From: CAZRKC01 sp964600665
Lineage (GTDB): Bacteria > Bacillota > SLNR01
Direction: 5' to 3'
DNA length: 64,000 bases
Assembly: GCA_964600665.1 (NCBI GenBank)
Contig: CAZRKC010000008.1
Span: 30,289-94,288, forward strand
The notes below the pieces were generated by a model. The model was not told where the DNA came from. It searched no databases and saw only the letters and a program-made list of their open reading frames with translations. Shown piece by piece: positions 50,349 to 59,104 of this stretch. The number at the start of each line of letters is the position of its first letter. The first letter of the stretch is position 1. The position numbers and the translations under genes were made by a program.

Positions 50349-50428
50349 ATCAGGCTGTCAGCAGGGCAGGATATTCCCTATTGTAAGAGAAATCATAATG
50401 CAAATCACTTACAGAAAGAGGTGCTTTG

Positions 50429-51235
50429 ATGGATAAGCATGCAGATATTGGCGTCTTTGGGGGATCAGGGTTTTATACTTTTCTGCCGGATGTTGAAGAG
50501 ATCAAGATTGAAACGCCTTATGGCGCACCCAGTGATCGCATTGCCCTTGCAACTGTTGAAGGCAAAAAAGTGGCATTCTTGCCGCGTCATGGTAAAGACC
50601 ATCGGTTACCCCCCCATATGATCAATTACCGGGCAAACCTATATGCTATGAAACAATTAGGTGTCAGCCGGATTATTGCACCCACTGCAGCTGGTAGCTT
50701 ACAGCCACATGTGAAACCTGGCGAATTTGTGATCTCCGATCAACTTGTTGACCGGACCACAGCACGAAAAGACACGTTTTATGACGGACCGATCACAACC
50801 CACATATCCATGGCTGAGCCCTATTGTCCAGATCTTCGCGCATTGGCGATCCAATGTGCACAAGATTTATCTATCCCCGTACATCCCACTGGTACGGTGG
50901 TTGTTATCCAAGGACCTCGCTTTTCCACACGCGCTGAAAGTCGCTGGTTCAGCAAAATGGGCTGGGAGGTCATCAACATGACCCAGTATCCGGAATGTGT
51001 CTTAGCCCGTGAACTTGACATATGTTACGTGAATATCGCGCTGATCACAGATTATGACGCTGGGCTAGAAGGGAATCCAGATATTGCCCCGGTAACTCAT
51101 GGTGAGGTCATCCAAGTTTTTAATAAGAATATTGAAAATGTTAAATCCATGCTTTACCAGATGATCACAAAGATTCCAACCGACTCTACACGCGACTGTG
51201 TCTGCGCAAGTGCAATGGAAACAGGACGATTTTAA
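50429..51235 (+). CDS. mtnP: S-methyl-5'-thioadenosine phosphorylase
   Basis: Phosphorolysis of MTA to adenine and 5-methylthioribose 1-phosphate in methionine salvage and polyamine metabolism. About 268 residues. PNP/MTAP motifs: IGVFGGSGFYTFL at the N-terminus, FLPRHGKDHRLPPHMINYRANLYA (read in pieces) near 50, IAPTAAGSL near 87, and GWEVINMTQYPECVLARE (read in pieces) near 180. ATG at 50429 behind AAAGAGGTGC. The mtnA gene follows 17 bp downstream. Confidence 0.92.
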   Translation: MDKHADIGVFGGSGFYTFLPDVEEIKIETPYGAPSDRIALATVEGKKVAFLPRHGKDHRLPPHMINYRANLYAMKQLGVSRIIAPTAAGSLQPHVKPGEFVISDQLVDRTTARKDTFYDGPITTHISMAEPYCPDLRALAIQCAQDLSIPVHPTGTVVVIQGPRFSTRAESRWFSKMGWEVINMTQYPECVLARELDICYVNIALITDYDAGLEGNPDIAPVTHGEVIQVFNKNIENVKSMLYQMITKIPTDSTRDCVCASAMETGRF

Positions 51236-51252
51236 CATAAGTGGGTGATATC

Positions 51253-52263
51253 ATGAATCCAATTCGTTGGGAAAACCAGACGCTCTATTTACTTGACCAA
51301 ACCAAGCTCCCGCTTACCATCACTGAAGTCGTTTGCCAGACACATCAAGACACGGCTGATGCAATTCGAGACATGAAGGTTCGAGGTGCACCTGCAATTG
51401 GTGTTACTGCTGCTTTTGGCATGGCACTGGCAGCCATTCATGCAGCTAAGACAAGCCTTAGCCGAGAATCACAGTTAAGTTATTTAACTGCAGCTGCTGA
51501 AGTTCTCAAGTCATCTCGGCCAACAGCCGTCAATCTTGCATGGGCGGTCGATCGGATGATGAGCACCGCGTATACGCATGAAGCTTCTCTTCCTGAAATT
51601 CTGGAAAACGAAGCGCTGATGATGATGGATGAAGACATCCGGATCAATCGGAGGATCGGCCATTTCGGTCAAACCCTCATCCAGCCCGGCTCATGCATTC
51701 TCACATACTGCAATACCGGCTCTTTGGCAACAGCCGGATACGGCACAGCCCTCGGTGTGATCCGTTCGGCTCATGCTATCGATGCCAAAATCACAGTCAT
51801 GGCATGTGAGACCAGGCCTTTTTTACAAGGCGCTCGTTTAACGGCTTACGAACTTAAAGAAGACGGTATCCCTTTTACTCTGATAACGGATAACATGGCC
51901 GGCTATTTCATGAAACAAGGACGCATACAATGCGTCATTGTTGGTGCTGATCGAATTGCACGAAATGGAGATACTGCCAATAAAATTGGTACATATACCA
52001 TGGCTGTGCTGGCACACGCCCATCATATCCCATTCTATGTGGCTGCTCCTCTATCGACCATCGACTCGTCCCTTGCCAATGGATCTCTGATTCCAATCGA
52101 AGAACGATCTCCAGAAGAAGTTACTACAATTCAAGGAGTTCGAATCGCACCTGAGGGGATTCGAGTATTGAACCCAGCTTTTGATGTGACCCCTGCTGCG
52201 CTGATCACAGCCATTATCACAGAAAAAGGCATCTTGTTTCCCCCATATGATCTATTGCCATAA
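51253..52263 (+). CDS. mtnA: S-methyl-5-thioribose-1-phosphate isomerase
   Basis: Converts MTR-1-P to 5-methylthioribulose 1-phosphate. About 336 residues, eIF2B-alpha-like fold. MKVRGAPAIGVTAAFGMALA (read in pieces) lies near 45, the catalytic Cys in ILTYCNTGSLATAGYGTALGV (read in pieces) near 150, the catalytic Asp in VGADRIARNGDTANKIGTY near 235, and FDVTPAALITAIITEKGI (read in pieces) near the C-terminus. ATG at 51253 with GTGGGTGAT. Operon with mtnP; the next pathway steps (mtnB, mtnK, aldolase) are not in the window. Confidence 0.94.
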   Translation: MNPIRWENQTLYLLDQTKLPLTITEVVCQTHQDTADAIRDMKVRGAPAIGVTAAFGMALAAIHAAKTSLSRESQLSYLTAAAEVLKSSRPTAVNLAWAVDRMMSTAYTHEASLPEILENEALMMMDEDIRINRRIGHFGQTLIQPGSCILTYCNTGSLATAGYGTALGVIRSAHAIDAKITVMACETRPFLQGARLTAYELKEDGIPFTLITDNMAGYFMKQGRIQCVIVGADRIARNGDTANKIGTYTMAVLAHAHHIPFYVAAPLSTIDSSLANGSLIPIEERSPEEVTTIQGVRIAPEGIRVLNPAFDVTPAALITAIITEKGILFPPYDLLP

Positions 52264-52273
52264 CATAGCATAA

Positions 52274-52313
52274 ATCGAACAAAGCAGGCATTGAGATGCC
52301 TGCTTTGTTCGAT
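52274..52313. terminator. Long bidirectional terminator between mtnA and the M20 gene
   Basis: Perfect 17-bp stem from 52274-52290 and 52297-52313 around a 6-nt loop. It includes AACAAAGCAGGCA and its complement and separates two convergent units. Confidence 0.85.
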
Positions 52314-52326
52314 TCTGATGCTCCCG

Positions 52327-53475
52327 CTACTCTGCGGCTTTCATCAATATCAATGCTGTTAATTTAATCTTTTCCAACAACGAGTCCACTTCAGCATATT
52401 CACTCAAACCATGAGCCAATCCCCCAGCTGTACCCATAGAATCAATTGTTGCCGCACCCACTCCGCTGGTAAAATTACCGTCAGACGCCCCGCCACTCGC
52501 AACATCATGAACTGCAATACCCAGTTCCTCTCCTGCTTTTTTCACTAACTCAAACAGACGAATAGTCCCCTCATTCTTTTCCATGGCAGGTCGATTGATT
52601 CCACCTGTGAGGACAGTCGTCGTACCAGGCAAAAAACTATGGTTGGCAATCTCCTGAATGGTTTTATCAACCCGTTCAGCTTCCTCTCGAGAGAAAAATC
52701 GAACATCGATATCGCCCTTCGCTGACTCAGCAATAACATTTGATCGTGTCCCTCCTGCAACCGTGCCGACGTTAACGGTGGTTCCAGTATCAAAGTTTGT
52801 TAATTTATGCAATGCAATGGTCTTGTGTGCCAGCTCTTCCACTGCGCTGATACCTGCTTGAGGATCTGCACCCGCATGCGCAGCTCGTCCTGTAACGGCC
52901 ATGTGATACATCCCGACCCCTTTACGTGCAGTAACCAGTGCACGATCAGTCCGAGCTGGTTCAAATACAAACACAGCATCTGCTTTTCTCGCCTCGATTT
53001 CAATGATTTCACGGGAACTAGGTGAACCAACCTCTTCATCACTATTCAGCAAGATGGTTAGTGTGTCATATCCTTGATACCCGAAAACCGTCAATGTCTG
53101 CAAGGCTGCAGTCATCACCACTAATCCGCCCTTCATATCATGAACTCCAGGACCGTACGCTCTGCCACCATCAATTCGAAATGGACGTTTGACAGCTTCA
53201 AGATCAGGAAAGACCGTATCCATATGACCAACCAGTAGAATTCTCTTTGTACCTGTACCAAATTTACGAGCAATCAGATGGTCGCCAAACTTCTCCTGAG
53301 GATGAATCATGAGTTCAAAACCCATACGTTCTAACTCTTGACGAAGGATCCCCCCGACTGCATCGACACCTTTTTTTATATAAGTTCCGCTGTCAATATT
53401 AACCAGAGTCCCCCATAAATGGACCCATTCCTGCTCATTTCCCTCTATCCATTGTATCATTTCAGATACACTCAT
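52327..53475 (-). CDS. M20-family metallopeptidase (glutamate carboxypeptidase-like)
   Basis: 382-residue zinc exopeptidase, paralogue of the truncated gene at 1-847. Motifs: VGHMDTVFPDL near 82, GPGVHDMKGG near 112 with a bridging Asp, NSDEEVGSPSSRE near 145, and the lid domain with GRAAHAGADPQAG near 205. SGGASDGNF near 340 carries another ligand region. The ATG at 53475 overlaps the stop of the ornithine cyclodeaminase-like gene by four bases. Last gene of a three-gene operon. Likely C-terminal amino acid release or N-acyl amino acid hydrolysis. Confidence 0.9.
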   Translation of the reverse strand: MSVSEMIQWIEGNEQEWVHLWGTLVNIDSGTYIKKGVDAVGGILRQELERMGFELMIHPQEKFGDHLIARKFGTGTKRILLVGHMDTVFPDLEAVKRPFRIDGGRAYGPGVHDMKGGLVVMTAALQTLTVFGYQGYDTLTILLNSDEEVGSPSSREIIEIEARKADAVFVFEPARTDRALVTARKGVGMYHMAVTGRAAHAGADPQAGISAVEELAHKTIALHKLTNFDTGTTVNVGTVAGGTRSNVIAESAKGDIDVRFFSREEAERVDKTIQEIANHSFLPGTTTVLTGGINRPAMEKNEGTIRLFELVKKAGEELGIAVHDVASGGASDGNFTSGVGAATIDSMGTAGGLAHGLSEYAEVDSLLEKIKLTALILMKAAE

Positions 53476-54476
53476 CCCTGATTCACTCCCATCAGATCTA
53501 GTTCATATCCTCGCCCGCTCTCCATTGAACGAAGATATGCCAAACGCGCCACAGCCATATCCAGCGCAGCAAATCCCACAGTCTTGAAAATCGTAATCTC
53601 ATTCTCGTTTTCTCTGCCCGGCTTTGATCCGAGAATAATCTCTCCCATTTCGGCATGGATTTGTTGTGGTGTGAAACATCCGAGCCGGATGGCCTCAATT
53701 AAATCCCCCGCTTCTTCCAATGATCCTAAACGGTTATCAACGACCACTTTGTCCGCTCGAGAGATGGTCACTTCATCCAACTCTCTCATCGAGGGTTTGT
53801 ACGAGCCGACCCCATTGATATGAACGCCTGGTTTTAAATCATTACCGCAAAACACCGGGGTCTTCGATACGGTAGCCGTGATGATCACGTCTGCCCCGTC
53901 TAAAATATCGGTTGGGGTGCGCCCAGCGTAAAAGCGAATCGAATCGAATTTCCGACTCATAAAATCAATAAATGTCATTACTGCCGCCGGGTTAGGATCA
54001 TAAACTTTCACATCCGTGATTCTTCTCACAGCGGCAACACCTTCTAACTGGGTTCGGGCCTGCTTACCGGCACCAAATACAGCAACGCAGGATGCATTTT
54101 TATTAGCTAAAACTGCGGTTGCAGCTCCCGAAGCAGCACCAGTACGCAAAGCCGTGAGGTAGCCACCTTCCATGAGTGCTTCAGTTTCACCAGTTTCACG
54201 GTTTTGCAAAAGAATCATAGATTGGATGGTATCTTTGCCTTTTGTCGGGTTATTCGGATACACCGAAACCACTTTGATTCCTAAAGCACCGGATTCAGCT
54301 AAGAAACCCGGCATATACAAGAGCACTCCTTGCGTAGCCTCAACATCGATCTGGGTCCGTAATGGGATTTGAGCAGATCCTTGTGTCGATTCAGCAAATG
54401 CTTTCTTGACTGCTTCAATTGCATCTGCCATTGAGACAGTCTCCATGATATCCCTGCGGGTCAATGCCAAAACCAT
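53472..54476 (-). CDS. Ornithine cyclodeaminase / mu-crystallin family protein
   Basis: NAD(P)-dependent amino- or imino-acid enzyme of about 334 residues. VSMADAIEAVKKAFAE near the N-terminus, QIPLRTQIDV near 40, LRTGAASGAATAVLA near 112, the Rossmann motif VAVFGAGKQARTQLEGV (read in pieces) near 130, and HINGVGSYKPSMRELDE near 226. The family includes ornithine cyclodeaminase, alanine dehydrogenase (archaeal), ketimine reductase and lysine/arginine cyclodeaminases, so the substrate is open. ATG at 54476 has AAGAGGTG upstream. Sandwiched between two M20 hydrolases in one operon. Confidence 0.85.
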   Translation of the reverse strand: MVLALTRRDIMETVSMADAIEAVKKAFAESTQGSAQIPLRTQIDVEATQGVLLYMPGFLAESGALGIKVVSVYPNNPTKGKDTIQSMILLQNRETGETEALMEGGYLTALRTGAASGAATAVLANKNASCVAVFGAGKQARTQLEGVAAVRRITDVKVYDPNPAAVMTFIDFMSRKFDSIRFYAGRTPTDILDGADVIITATVSKTPVFCGNDLKPGVHINGVGSYKPSMRELDEVTISRADKVVVDNRLGSLEEAGDLIEAIRLGCFTPQQIHAEMGEIILGSKPGRENENEITIFKTVGFAALDMAVARLAYLRSMESGRGYELDLMGVNQG

Positions 54477-54499
54477 TTTGTTCACCTCTTGGATGTCTT

Positions 54500-55816
54500 T
54501 TATGCCTTTTCGAACAGCTTCCGCCACATCTCCAGATAGCCTGGAATCGTCATCGGTGGTTGGCTCGAAGATTTGACTGCTTTCCCTTGGGCAGCACCAT
54601 TCCACAGCAGGTCAATCACGGTCATTGCCATGGCCTTAGCTGGCACAACATACGCCATTTCTGGATCAACAATTTCATAATCTCTGGCATGGGCTCTCCC
54701 CGTTACACCGCCGATTTCTGGATGAATACCAGGCATCACATTGGTTACATCTCCCATGTCGGTAGAGCCGGCCATGTGTTGCCCATGTGACACATTCTCT
54801 GGTCCGATCAGACTGCCAATGTTGCTTTTGAACAACTCTGAAATCGTCGGATCGTTGATCAAGGGTAAATACCCGGGAATTTCTGTAATCTCCACTTCAG
54901 CGCCCACAGCCATTGCCCCCGCTTCCAGCGCCCGGTTTACTTTTACATTGGCATCTAAGATCGCGTCCATCGTTTTACCCCGTATGTATGTTTCCATCCG
55001 CACATCAGCTGGAATTATATTAACCAAGTCACCACCCTTAGTGATAATTGGATGAACCCGGATTGAATCAGCATCTTTGAAGGTCTCACGCTGTGCATGA
55101 ATCCCCATCAACCCAATCATCGCCGCATTGAGGGCGTTGACCCCCTGATGTGGCGAGCCGCCTGCATGCGCCTCTTTGCCAATATACCGAATTGCTTTAC
55201 CGATGAAGCCGTTGCTGCCACCACCAATTCGGGCTTGTCTCCCTGGCATATTTGAACTGGAATGAATCATCATCGTGGTATCCACATCATCAAAGACACC
55301 GAGTCTGATAAACTCTTGCTTACCCCCAAGAAACTCAATATGCCCTTGTTCTCTCAATTTCATCCGATATTCGATCTCCACATACTCTTCTGCTGGGACT
55401 GCAAGCAATGCGACATCACCGTCTAGCTCATTTATGACCCCTGAATCCACCAACCCCATGCCGACGCCTAACATGGCTGCTACTTGGGCATTATGTCCGC
55501 ATGCGTGAACAGCACCAGTTTCTGCGTCAGAATATTCATGGTCATGACAAATCACCGCATCCAGCTCTCCCATGACCGCCACTCGAAAATCATGGGATCG
55601 CCCGGGGAGTTCTGCTCTTAAGCCCGTAATTGCTAAACCATCTTTAAATTTCAGGTTCATCGCCTTGAATTTTTCTTGAACCAAAGCAGTTGTGTTCCAT
55701 TCCTTAAATCCCAATTCGGGCTTTTTAAAGATAGTTTGCCCGATCTCGATGATTTCAGCCGCCCGTGCATCAATGGCAGCACATACCTTTTCTTTCAGTT
55801 GCTCTTTCGTCGTCAT
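54500..55816 (-). CDS. M20 amidohydrolase, AbgB-like (p-aminobenzoyl-glutamate hydrolase group)
   Basis: About 438 residues. M20D pattern: GELDAVICHDHEYSDAETGAVHACGHNAQVAAMLG (read in pieces) near 85 with the metal-binding ACGHN, AVPAEEYVE near 145, HSSSNMPG near 190, and AHAGGSPHQGVNALNAAM (read in pieces) near 215. STDMGDVTNVMPG lies near 370. This layout matches AbgB-type or amidase enzymes acting on N-acyl amino acids. ATG at 55816 behind AGGAGGTAATTTC. First of three genes, after the etfA terminator. The shared 16-mer lies upstream. Confidence 0.87.
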   Translation of the reverse strand: MTTKEQLKEKVCAAIDARAAEIIEIGQTIFKKPELGFKEWNTTALVQEKFKAMNLKFKDGLAITGLRAELPGRSHDFRVAVMGELDAVICHDHEYSDAETGAVHACGHNAQVAAMLGVGMGLVDSGVINELDGDVALLAVPAEEYVEIEYRMKLREQGHIEFLGGKQEFIRLGVFDDVDTTMMIHSSSNMPGRQARIGGGSNGFIGKAIRYIGKEAHAGGSPHQGVNALNAAMIGLMGIHAQRETFKDADSIRVHPIITKGGDLVNIIPADVRMETYIRGKTMDAILDANVKVNRALEAGAMAVGAEVEITEIPGYLPLINDPTISELFKSNIGSLIGPENVSHGQHMAGSTDMGDVTNVMPGIHPEIGGVTGRAHARDYEIVDPEMAYVVPAKAMAMTVIDLLWNGAAQGKAVKSSSQPPMTIPGYLEMWRKLFEKA

Positions 55817-55854
55817 GAAATTACCTCCTGATTGATAAATTGGCAATACTGCTT

Positions 55855-55870
55855 TACATTCGCCAGTTAA
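55855..55870. repeat. 16-bp sequence shared with 10620-10635
   Basis: Second copy of TACATTCGCCAGTTAA, located 38 bp upstream of the start codon of the AbgB-like gene, in the same orientation relative to its gene as the copy before ftsK. Confidence 0.35.
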
Positions 55871-55894
55871 ATATGGTTCCCCTGCCAAATAAAA

Positions 55895-55918
55895 AAGCAG
55901 AGGGATTGCCCTCTGCTT
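55895..55918 (-). terminator. Rho-independent terminator after etfA
   Basis: 10-bp stem AAGCAGAGGG/CCCTCTGCTT with a 4-nt loop and a T6 run on the minus strand. Confidence 0.88.
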
Positions 55919-55924
55919 CGCTCA

Positions 55925-57118
55925 TTAACCATGCTTTTTCTTGATGGCTTTGATCAAATCGGTTAATATCTCCTTGACGTCCCCCACAATACCATAATCT
56001 GCTATCTGGAATATGGGGGCATCCGCATTTTTGTTGATGGCAATAATCACATCGGCAGATCGCATACCGATGAGATGTTGCACTGCGCCAGAAATCCCAC
56101 AAGCGATGTACATTTTAGGACTGACAGTCCGACCGGTCTGTCCAATCTGTCGAGCATAAGGCGCCCATCCTTCATCCACAGCAGCTCGAGACGCACCTGC
56201 AGCGCCTCCTAACAAGTGCGCTAATTCTTCAACCAAATGATAATTTTCTTTGGATCCGATTCCTCTCCCACCTGATACGATGATATCTGCTTCATCGATG
56301 GGAATCGCATCCAACGCTTCGTCCACTTTTTCAACTAGTTGGATCTTGACTGGCAGTGTATCCACTGGCAAATGCTCATATCGGATCACACCTCGAGGTG
56401 CACTTTCCGGTTGTGCCTTTTCGAATACTTTTGGACGAACAGTTGCCATTTGCGGTCTTTTGTATTGGCATATAATTGTTGCCAGAATGTTTCCCCCAAA
56501 GGCAGGCCGAGTTTGAAGCAAGCATCTTCGCTCGGGATCAATATCTAATTCGGTGCAATCTGCAGTTAACCCGGTCGCCAAGCGTGTGGCCACTCGCGGT
56601 GCTAAAGAACGCCCGTTGGTCGTACCCCCTAAAAGTAAAATCCCAGGGTTGTGCTGCTGCACCAGGCGCGTGAGTACATAAGTATACCGCTCGTCGTGAT
56701 AATCATCTAATAACGGATCATCTACCACTAAAACCTGATCAACAGGATAAAAGGCTAGTTTTTGGGCTTCATCACCCATCGCATGACCGATTATCACAAC
56801 CGTTAACGGCTCATCTAAAGCATCAGCCAGCTTCCGACCTTCATTGATCAATTCATAAGTCACAGGCAAAGCATGCCCCTTCTTTTGCTCAGAAAATACC
56901 CATACCCCTCGATGATCGACATCAGATTGAGTCTCGTTTTGCTTTATGGGCTGCCGAAGAGCCTGTTTGGGACAATACGACACACAGATTCCGCAAAGTG
57001 TACAGCTTTCGCTGACCGCTGCTTTTTGGTTATCCAAAGTCAACGCACCAAACGGGCAGGCGGGAACGCAGAATCCGCAGCCATTACATAAATTCACATC
57101 AATCATAATTGCCATCAT
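55925..57118 (-). CDS. etfA: Electron transfer flavoprotein alpha subunit with N-terminal 2[4Fe-4S] ferredoxin domain
   Basis: FAD-binding ETF subunit, 397 residues, longer than the usual ETF-alpha of about 320. The extra N-terminus is a ferredoxin module: CNGCGFCVPACPFGAL near 10-25 and CTLCGICVSYCPKQAL near 39-54. Next come the ETF-alpha N domain (VWVFSEQKKG near 73) and the FAD-binding C-terminal part with SGGRGIGSKENYHLVEELA (read in pieces) near 283, VDEGWAPYARQIGQTGRTVSPKMYIACGISGAVQHLIGM (read in pieces) near 315-350. Such alpha subunits occur in electron-bifurcating complexes (caffeoyl-CoA reductase CarE, lactate dehydrogenase LctC). ATG codons at 57118 and 57115 are both possible. 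Confidence 0.93.
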   Translation of the reverse strand: MMAIMIDVNLCNGCGFCVPACPFGALTLDNQKAAVSESCTLCGICVSYCPKQALRQPIKQNETQSDVDHRGVWVFSEQKKGHALPVTYELINEGRKLADALDEPLTVVIIGHAMGDEAQKLAFYPVDQVLVVDDPLLDDYHDERYTYVLTRLVQQHNPGILLLGGTTNGRSLAPRVATRLATGLTADCTELDIDPERRCLLQTRPAFGGNILATIICQYKRPQMATVRPKVFEKAQPESAPRGVIRYEHLPVDTLPVKIQLVEKVDEALDAIPIDEADIIVSGGRGIGSKENYHLVEELAHLLGGAAGASRAAVDEGWAPYARQIGQTGRTVSPKMYIACGISGAVQHLIGMRSADVIIAINKNADAPIFQIADYGIVGDVKEILTDLIKAIKKKHG

Positions 57119-57138
57119 CTATCCCCCTGCCATTCATC

Positions 57139-57927
57139 TTAGACTACCTTAAGCGTTCCGAGAATACTCATCAAGTGATCAACACATTCGTCTGTGTTGC
57201 CTGAATACATTTCACCATTACTTTCAGGTAGCGTCGGAGTGAATATTTTAGTAACCCAGGTTGGTGACCCTTGCAGCCCGATAGTTTCCGGTGCAAGTTC
57301 CAGATATTCATGATTCCACACGGGAATCTGAGTTTTTTTCGCCTTCATTAATCCCTTCATTGATGGCATCCGCGGTTGATTGATCTCTCGAACCACTGAC
57401 ACCAGCAAGGGACTTTTCCCCGTCAGGACTTCATGACCATCATCCGTCAACCTCTCAACAGTGAAACCGCTTTCTGCTTCCCAAGAGATTTTCCGAACAC
57501 TGGTGATATGGCCGATACTCAAATGCTCAGCGATTCCGGGACCGACCTGCGCAGTATCACCATCAATTGCCTGGCGACCGCAGATAATGATATCCACCGG
57601 GTCCATTTTCCGTATTGCTGCCGCGAGTGTCAATGAAGTCGCCCAAGTGTCCGCTCCAGCAAACGCGCGGTCACTAAGAAGTATCACTTCATCAGCACCT
57701 AAGGCAATCGATTCCTTCAGTGCTTCTTCTGCTTGAGGGGGTCCCATGGTCATAACAGTGACTTTGCCACCATGAGCTGTCTTAAGCCGCACCCCTTCTT
57801 CAATTGCATGCAAGTCAAACGGGTTAATGATGCTGGGTACCCCTTCGCGAATCAACGTGTTGGTTTCTTTGTCGATTTTGACTTCACTGGTATCCGGAAC
57901 CTGCTTTATACATACAAGGATATTCAT
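57139..57927 (-). CDS. etfB: Electron transfer flavoprotein beta subunit
   Basis: ETF-beta, 262 residues. NILVCIKQVPDTSEVKID at the N-terminus, INPFDLHAIEEGVRLK near 38, SLTLAAAIRKMDPVDIIICGRQAIDGDTAQVGPGIAEHL (read in pieces) near 100-135, and the ETF-beta tail LPRMPSMKGLMKAKK-like QPRMPSMKGLMKAKK near 195. In bifurcating ETFs this subunit holds the second FAD. ATG at 57927 with GGCGGTGAAGAC. It lies 13 bp after the dehydrogenase gene and 20 bp before etfA. Confidence 0.94.
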   Translation of the reverse strand: MNILVCIKQVPDTSEVKIDKETNTLIREGVPSIINPFDLHAIEEGVRLKTAHGGKVTVMTMGPPQAEEALKESIALGADEVILLSDRAFAGADTWATSLTLAAAIRKMDPVDIIICGRQAIDGDTAQVGPGIAEHLSIGHITSVRKISWEAESGFTVERLTDDGHEVLTGKSPLLVSVVREINQPRMPSMKGLMKAKKTQIPVWNHEYLELAPETIGLQGSPTWVTKIFTPTLPESNGEMYSGNTDECVDHLMSILGTLKVV

Positions 57928-57940
57928 GTCTTCACCGCCA

Positions 57941-59104
57941 TTATTTCTTCGATTTTCCAATGGTTTCTTTGATCAGTTCCAGTGCAATTACATTGCGTTG
58001 TATTTGATTTGTTCCTTCATATATCTGTGTGATTTTAGCATCTCGCATCATCTTCTCAACAGGGTAGTCACGCATGTACCCCGAGCCACCCATGACCTGA
58101 ACTGCATCTGTCGTGACCCTCATCGCAGTATCCGAAGCAAAGACTTTTGCCATCGCCGCTTGTTTGGAATACTCCTTCGCTCCGGCATCGATCATTTTTG
58201 ATACCTGATACACTAAACCCCGTGCTGCTTCAATCTGTATCGCCATATCCGCCAGCATATGCTGAACGGCCTGAAATGATGTGACCGGTTGTCCAAATTG
58301 AATACGCTCTCGTGCAAATGCAATCGATGCATCAAACGCTCCTTGAGCTATTCCCAGTGCTTGGGCTGCGACCCCTGGCCGAGTGACATCCAATGTCTTC
58401 ATGGCAACGATAAACCCTGTCCCTTTACGGCCCAGCATCTGATGCCGCGAGATTCGACAGTCCTCGAAAATGACTTCGCTGGTTGCGGAAGCACGGATAC
58501 CCATCTTCTTTTCTTTTTTGCCATAGCTGAGACCTGGTGTACCTGCCTCAACAATAAAAGCACTGGCACCTCTGACACCCTTCGACGAATCGGTCATCGC
58601 GATCACAATATAGACATCCGCTTCACCGCCATTGGTTATCCACTGCTTTGTTCCGTTGAGAACAAAATCCTCGCCATCTGCAACCGCTGTCGTTTTTATA
58701 TTGGAGGCATCACTGCCAGCCAATGCCTCTGTCAAACAGAAGGCCCCGATTTTTTTACCGGTCGCCAGGCCTGGCAGATACTTCTGCTTTTGTTCTTCGG
58801 TTCCGAAAAGAAGGATTGGATACGTTCCCAAACCGCTTGCTGCAAGGGTCACAGACACGCCTCCGCATGCTGCACTGAGTTGCTCTACCACAAGAGTATT
58901 CTCAAAAACTCCCATACCTAAACCGCCATACTCCTCGGGAATGTAGACTCCAAATAAGTCCGCGTCAGCAATAACCCCAAGTAACTCCCGTGGGAATTCT
59001 TCCTTTTCATCCAATTCCAATGCCACCGGGGCAATCCGCTCAACAGCGATTTTACGGGCCAAATCCCGGATCATTTCTTGCTCTTCTGTCAGGAAATAGT
59101 CCAT
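57941..59104 (-). CDS. Acyl-CoA dehydrogenase
   Basis: FAD enzyme that oxidises acyl-CoA or, in reverse, reduces enoyl-CoA. About 387 residues. Signatures: FCLTEALAGSDASNIKTTA (read in pieces) near 128, NGTKQWITNGGEADVYIV near 155, the family pattern QAAMAKVFASDTAMRVTTDAVQVMGGSGY (read in pieces) near 330, and RDAKITQIYEGTNQIQRNVIA (read in pieces) near 360 with the catalytic Glu position in YEGT. ATG at 59104 behind TTGGAGGG. Operon with etfB and etfA. Substrate chain length cannot be told. Confidence 0.92.
   Translation of the reverse strand: MDYFLTEEQEMIRDLARKIAVERIAPVALELDEKEEFPRELLGVIADADLFGVYIPEEYGGLGMGVFENTLVVEQLSAACGGVSVTLAASGLGTYPILLFGTEEQKQKYLPGLATGKKIGAFCLTEALAGSDASNIKTTAVADGEDFVLNGTKQWITNGGEADVYIVIAMTDSSKGVRGASAFIVEAGTPGLSYGKKEKKMGIRASATSEVIFEDCRISRHQMLGRKGTGFIVAMKTLDVTRPGVAAQALGIAQGAFDASIAFARERIQFGQPVTSFQAVQHMLADMAIQIEAARGLVYQVSKMIDAGAKEYSKQAAMAKVFASDTAMRVTTDAVQVMGGSGYMRDYPVEKMMRDAKITQIYEGTNQIQRNVIALELIKETIGKSKK

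Noticed and set aside
50262..50428. S-box (SAM) riboswitch upstream of mtnP
   Set aside because: None of the conserved S-box blocks is present; the region holds only the divergent mtnU promoter and a short direct repeat.
58289..58921. 210-residue plus-strand frame, Cys-rich
   Set aside because: Antisense to the acyl-CoA dehydrogenase; the cysteines come from complementary Ala/Gly codons, not metal motifs.
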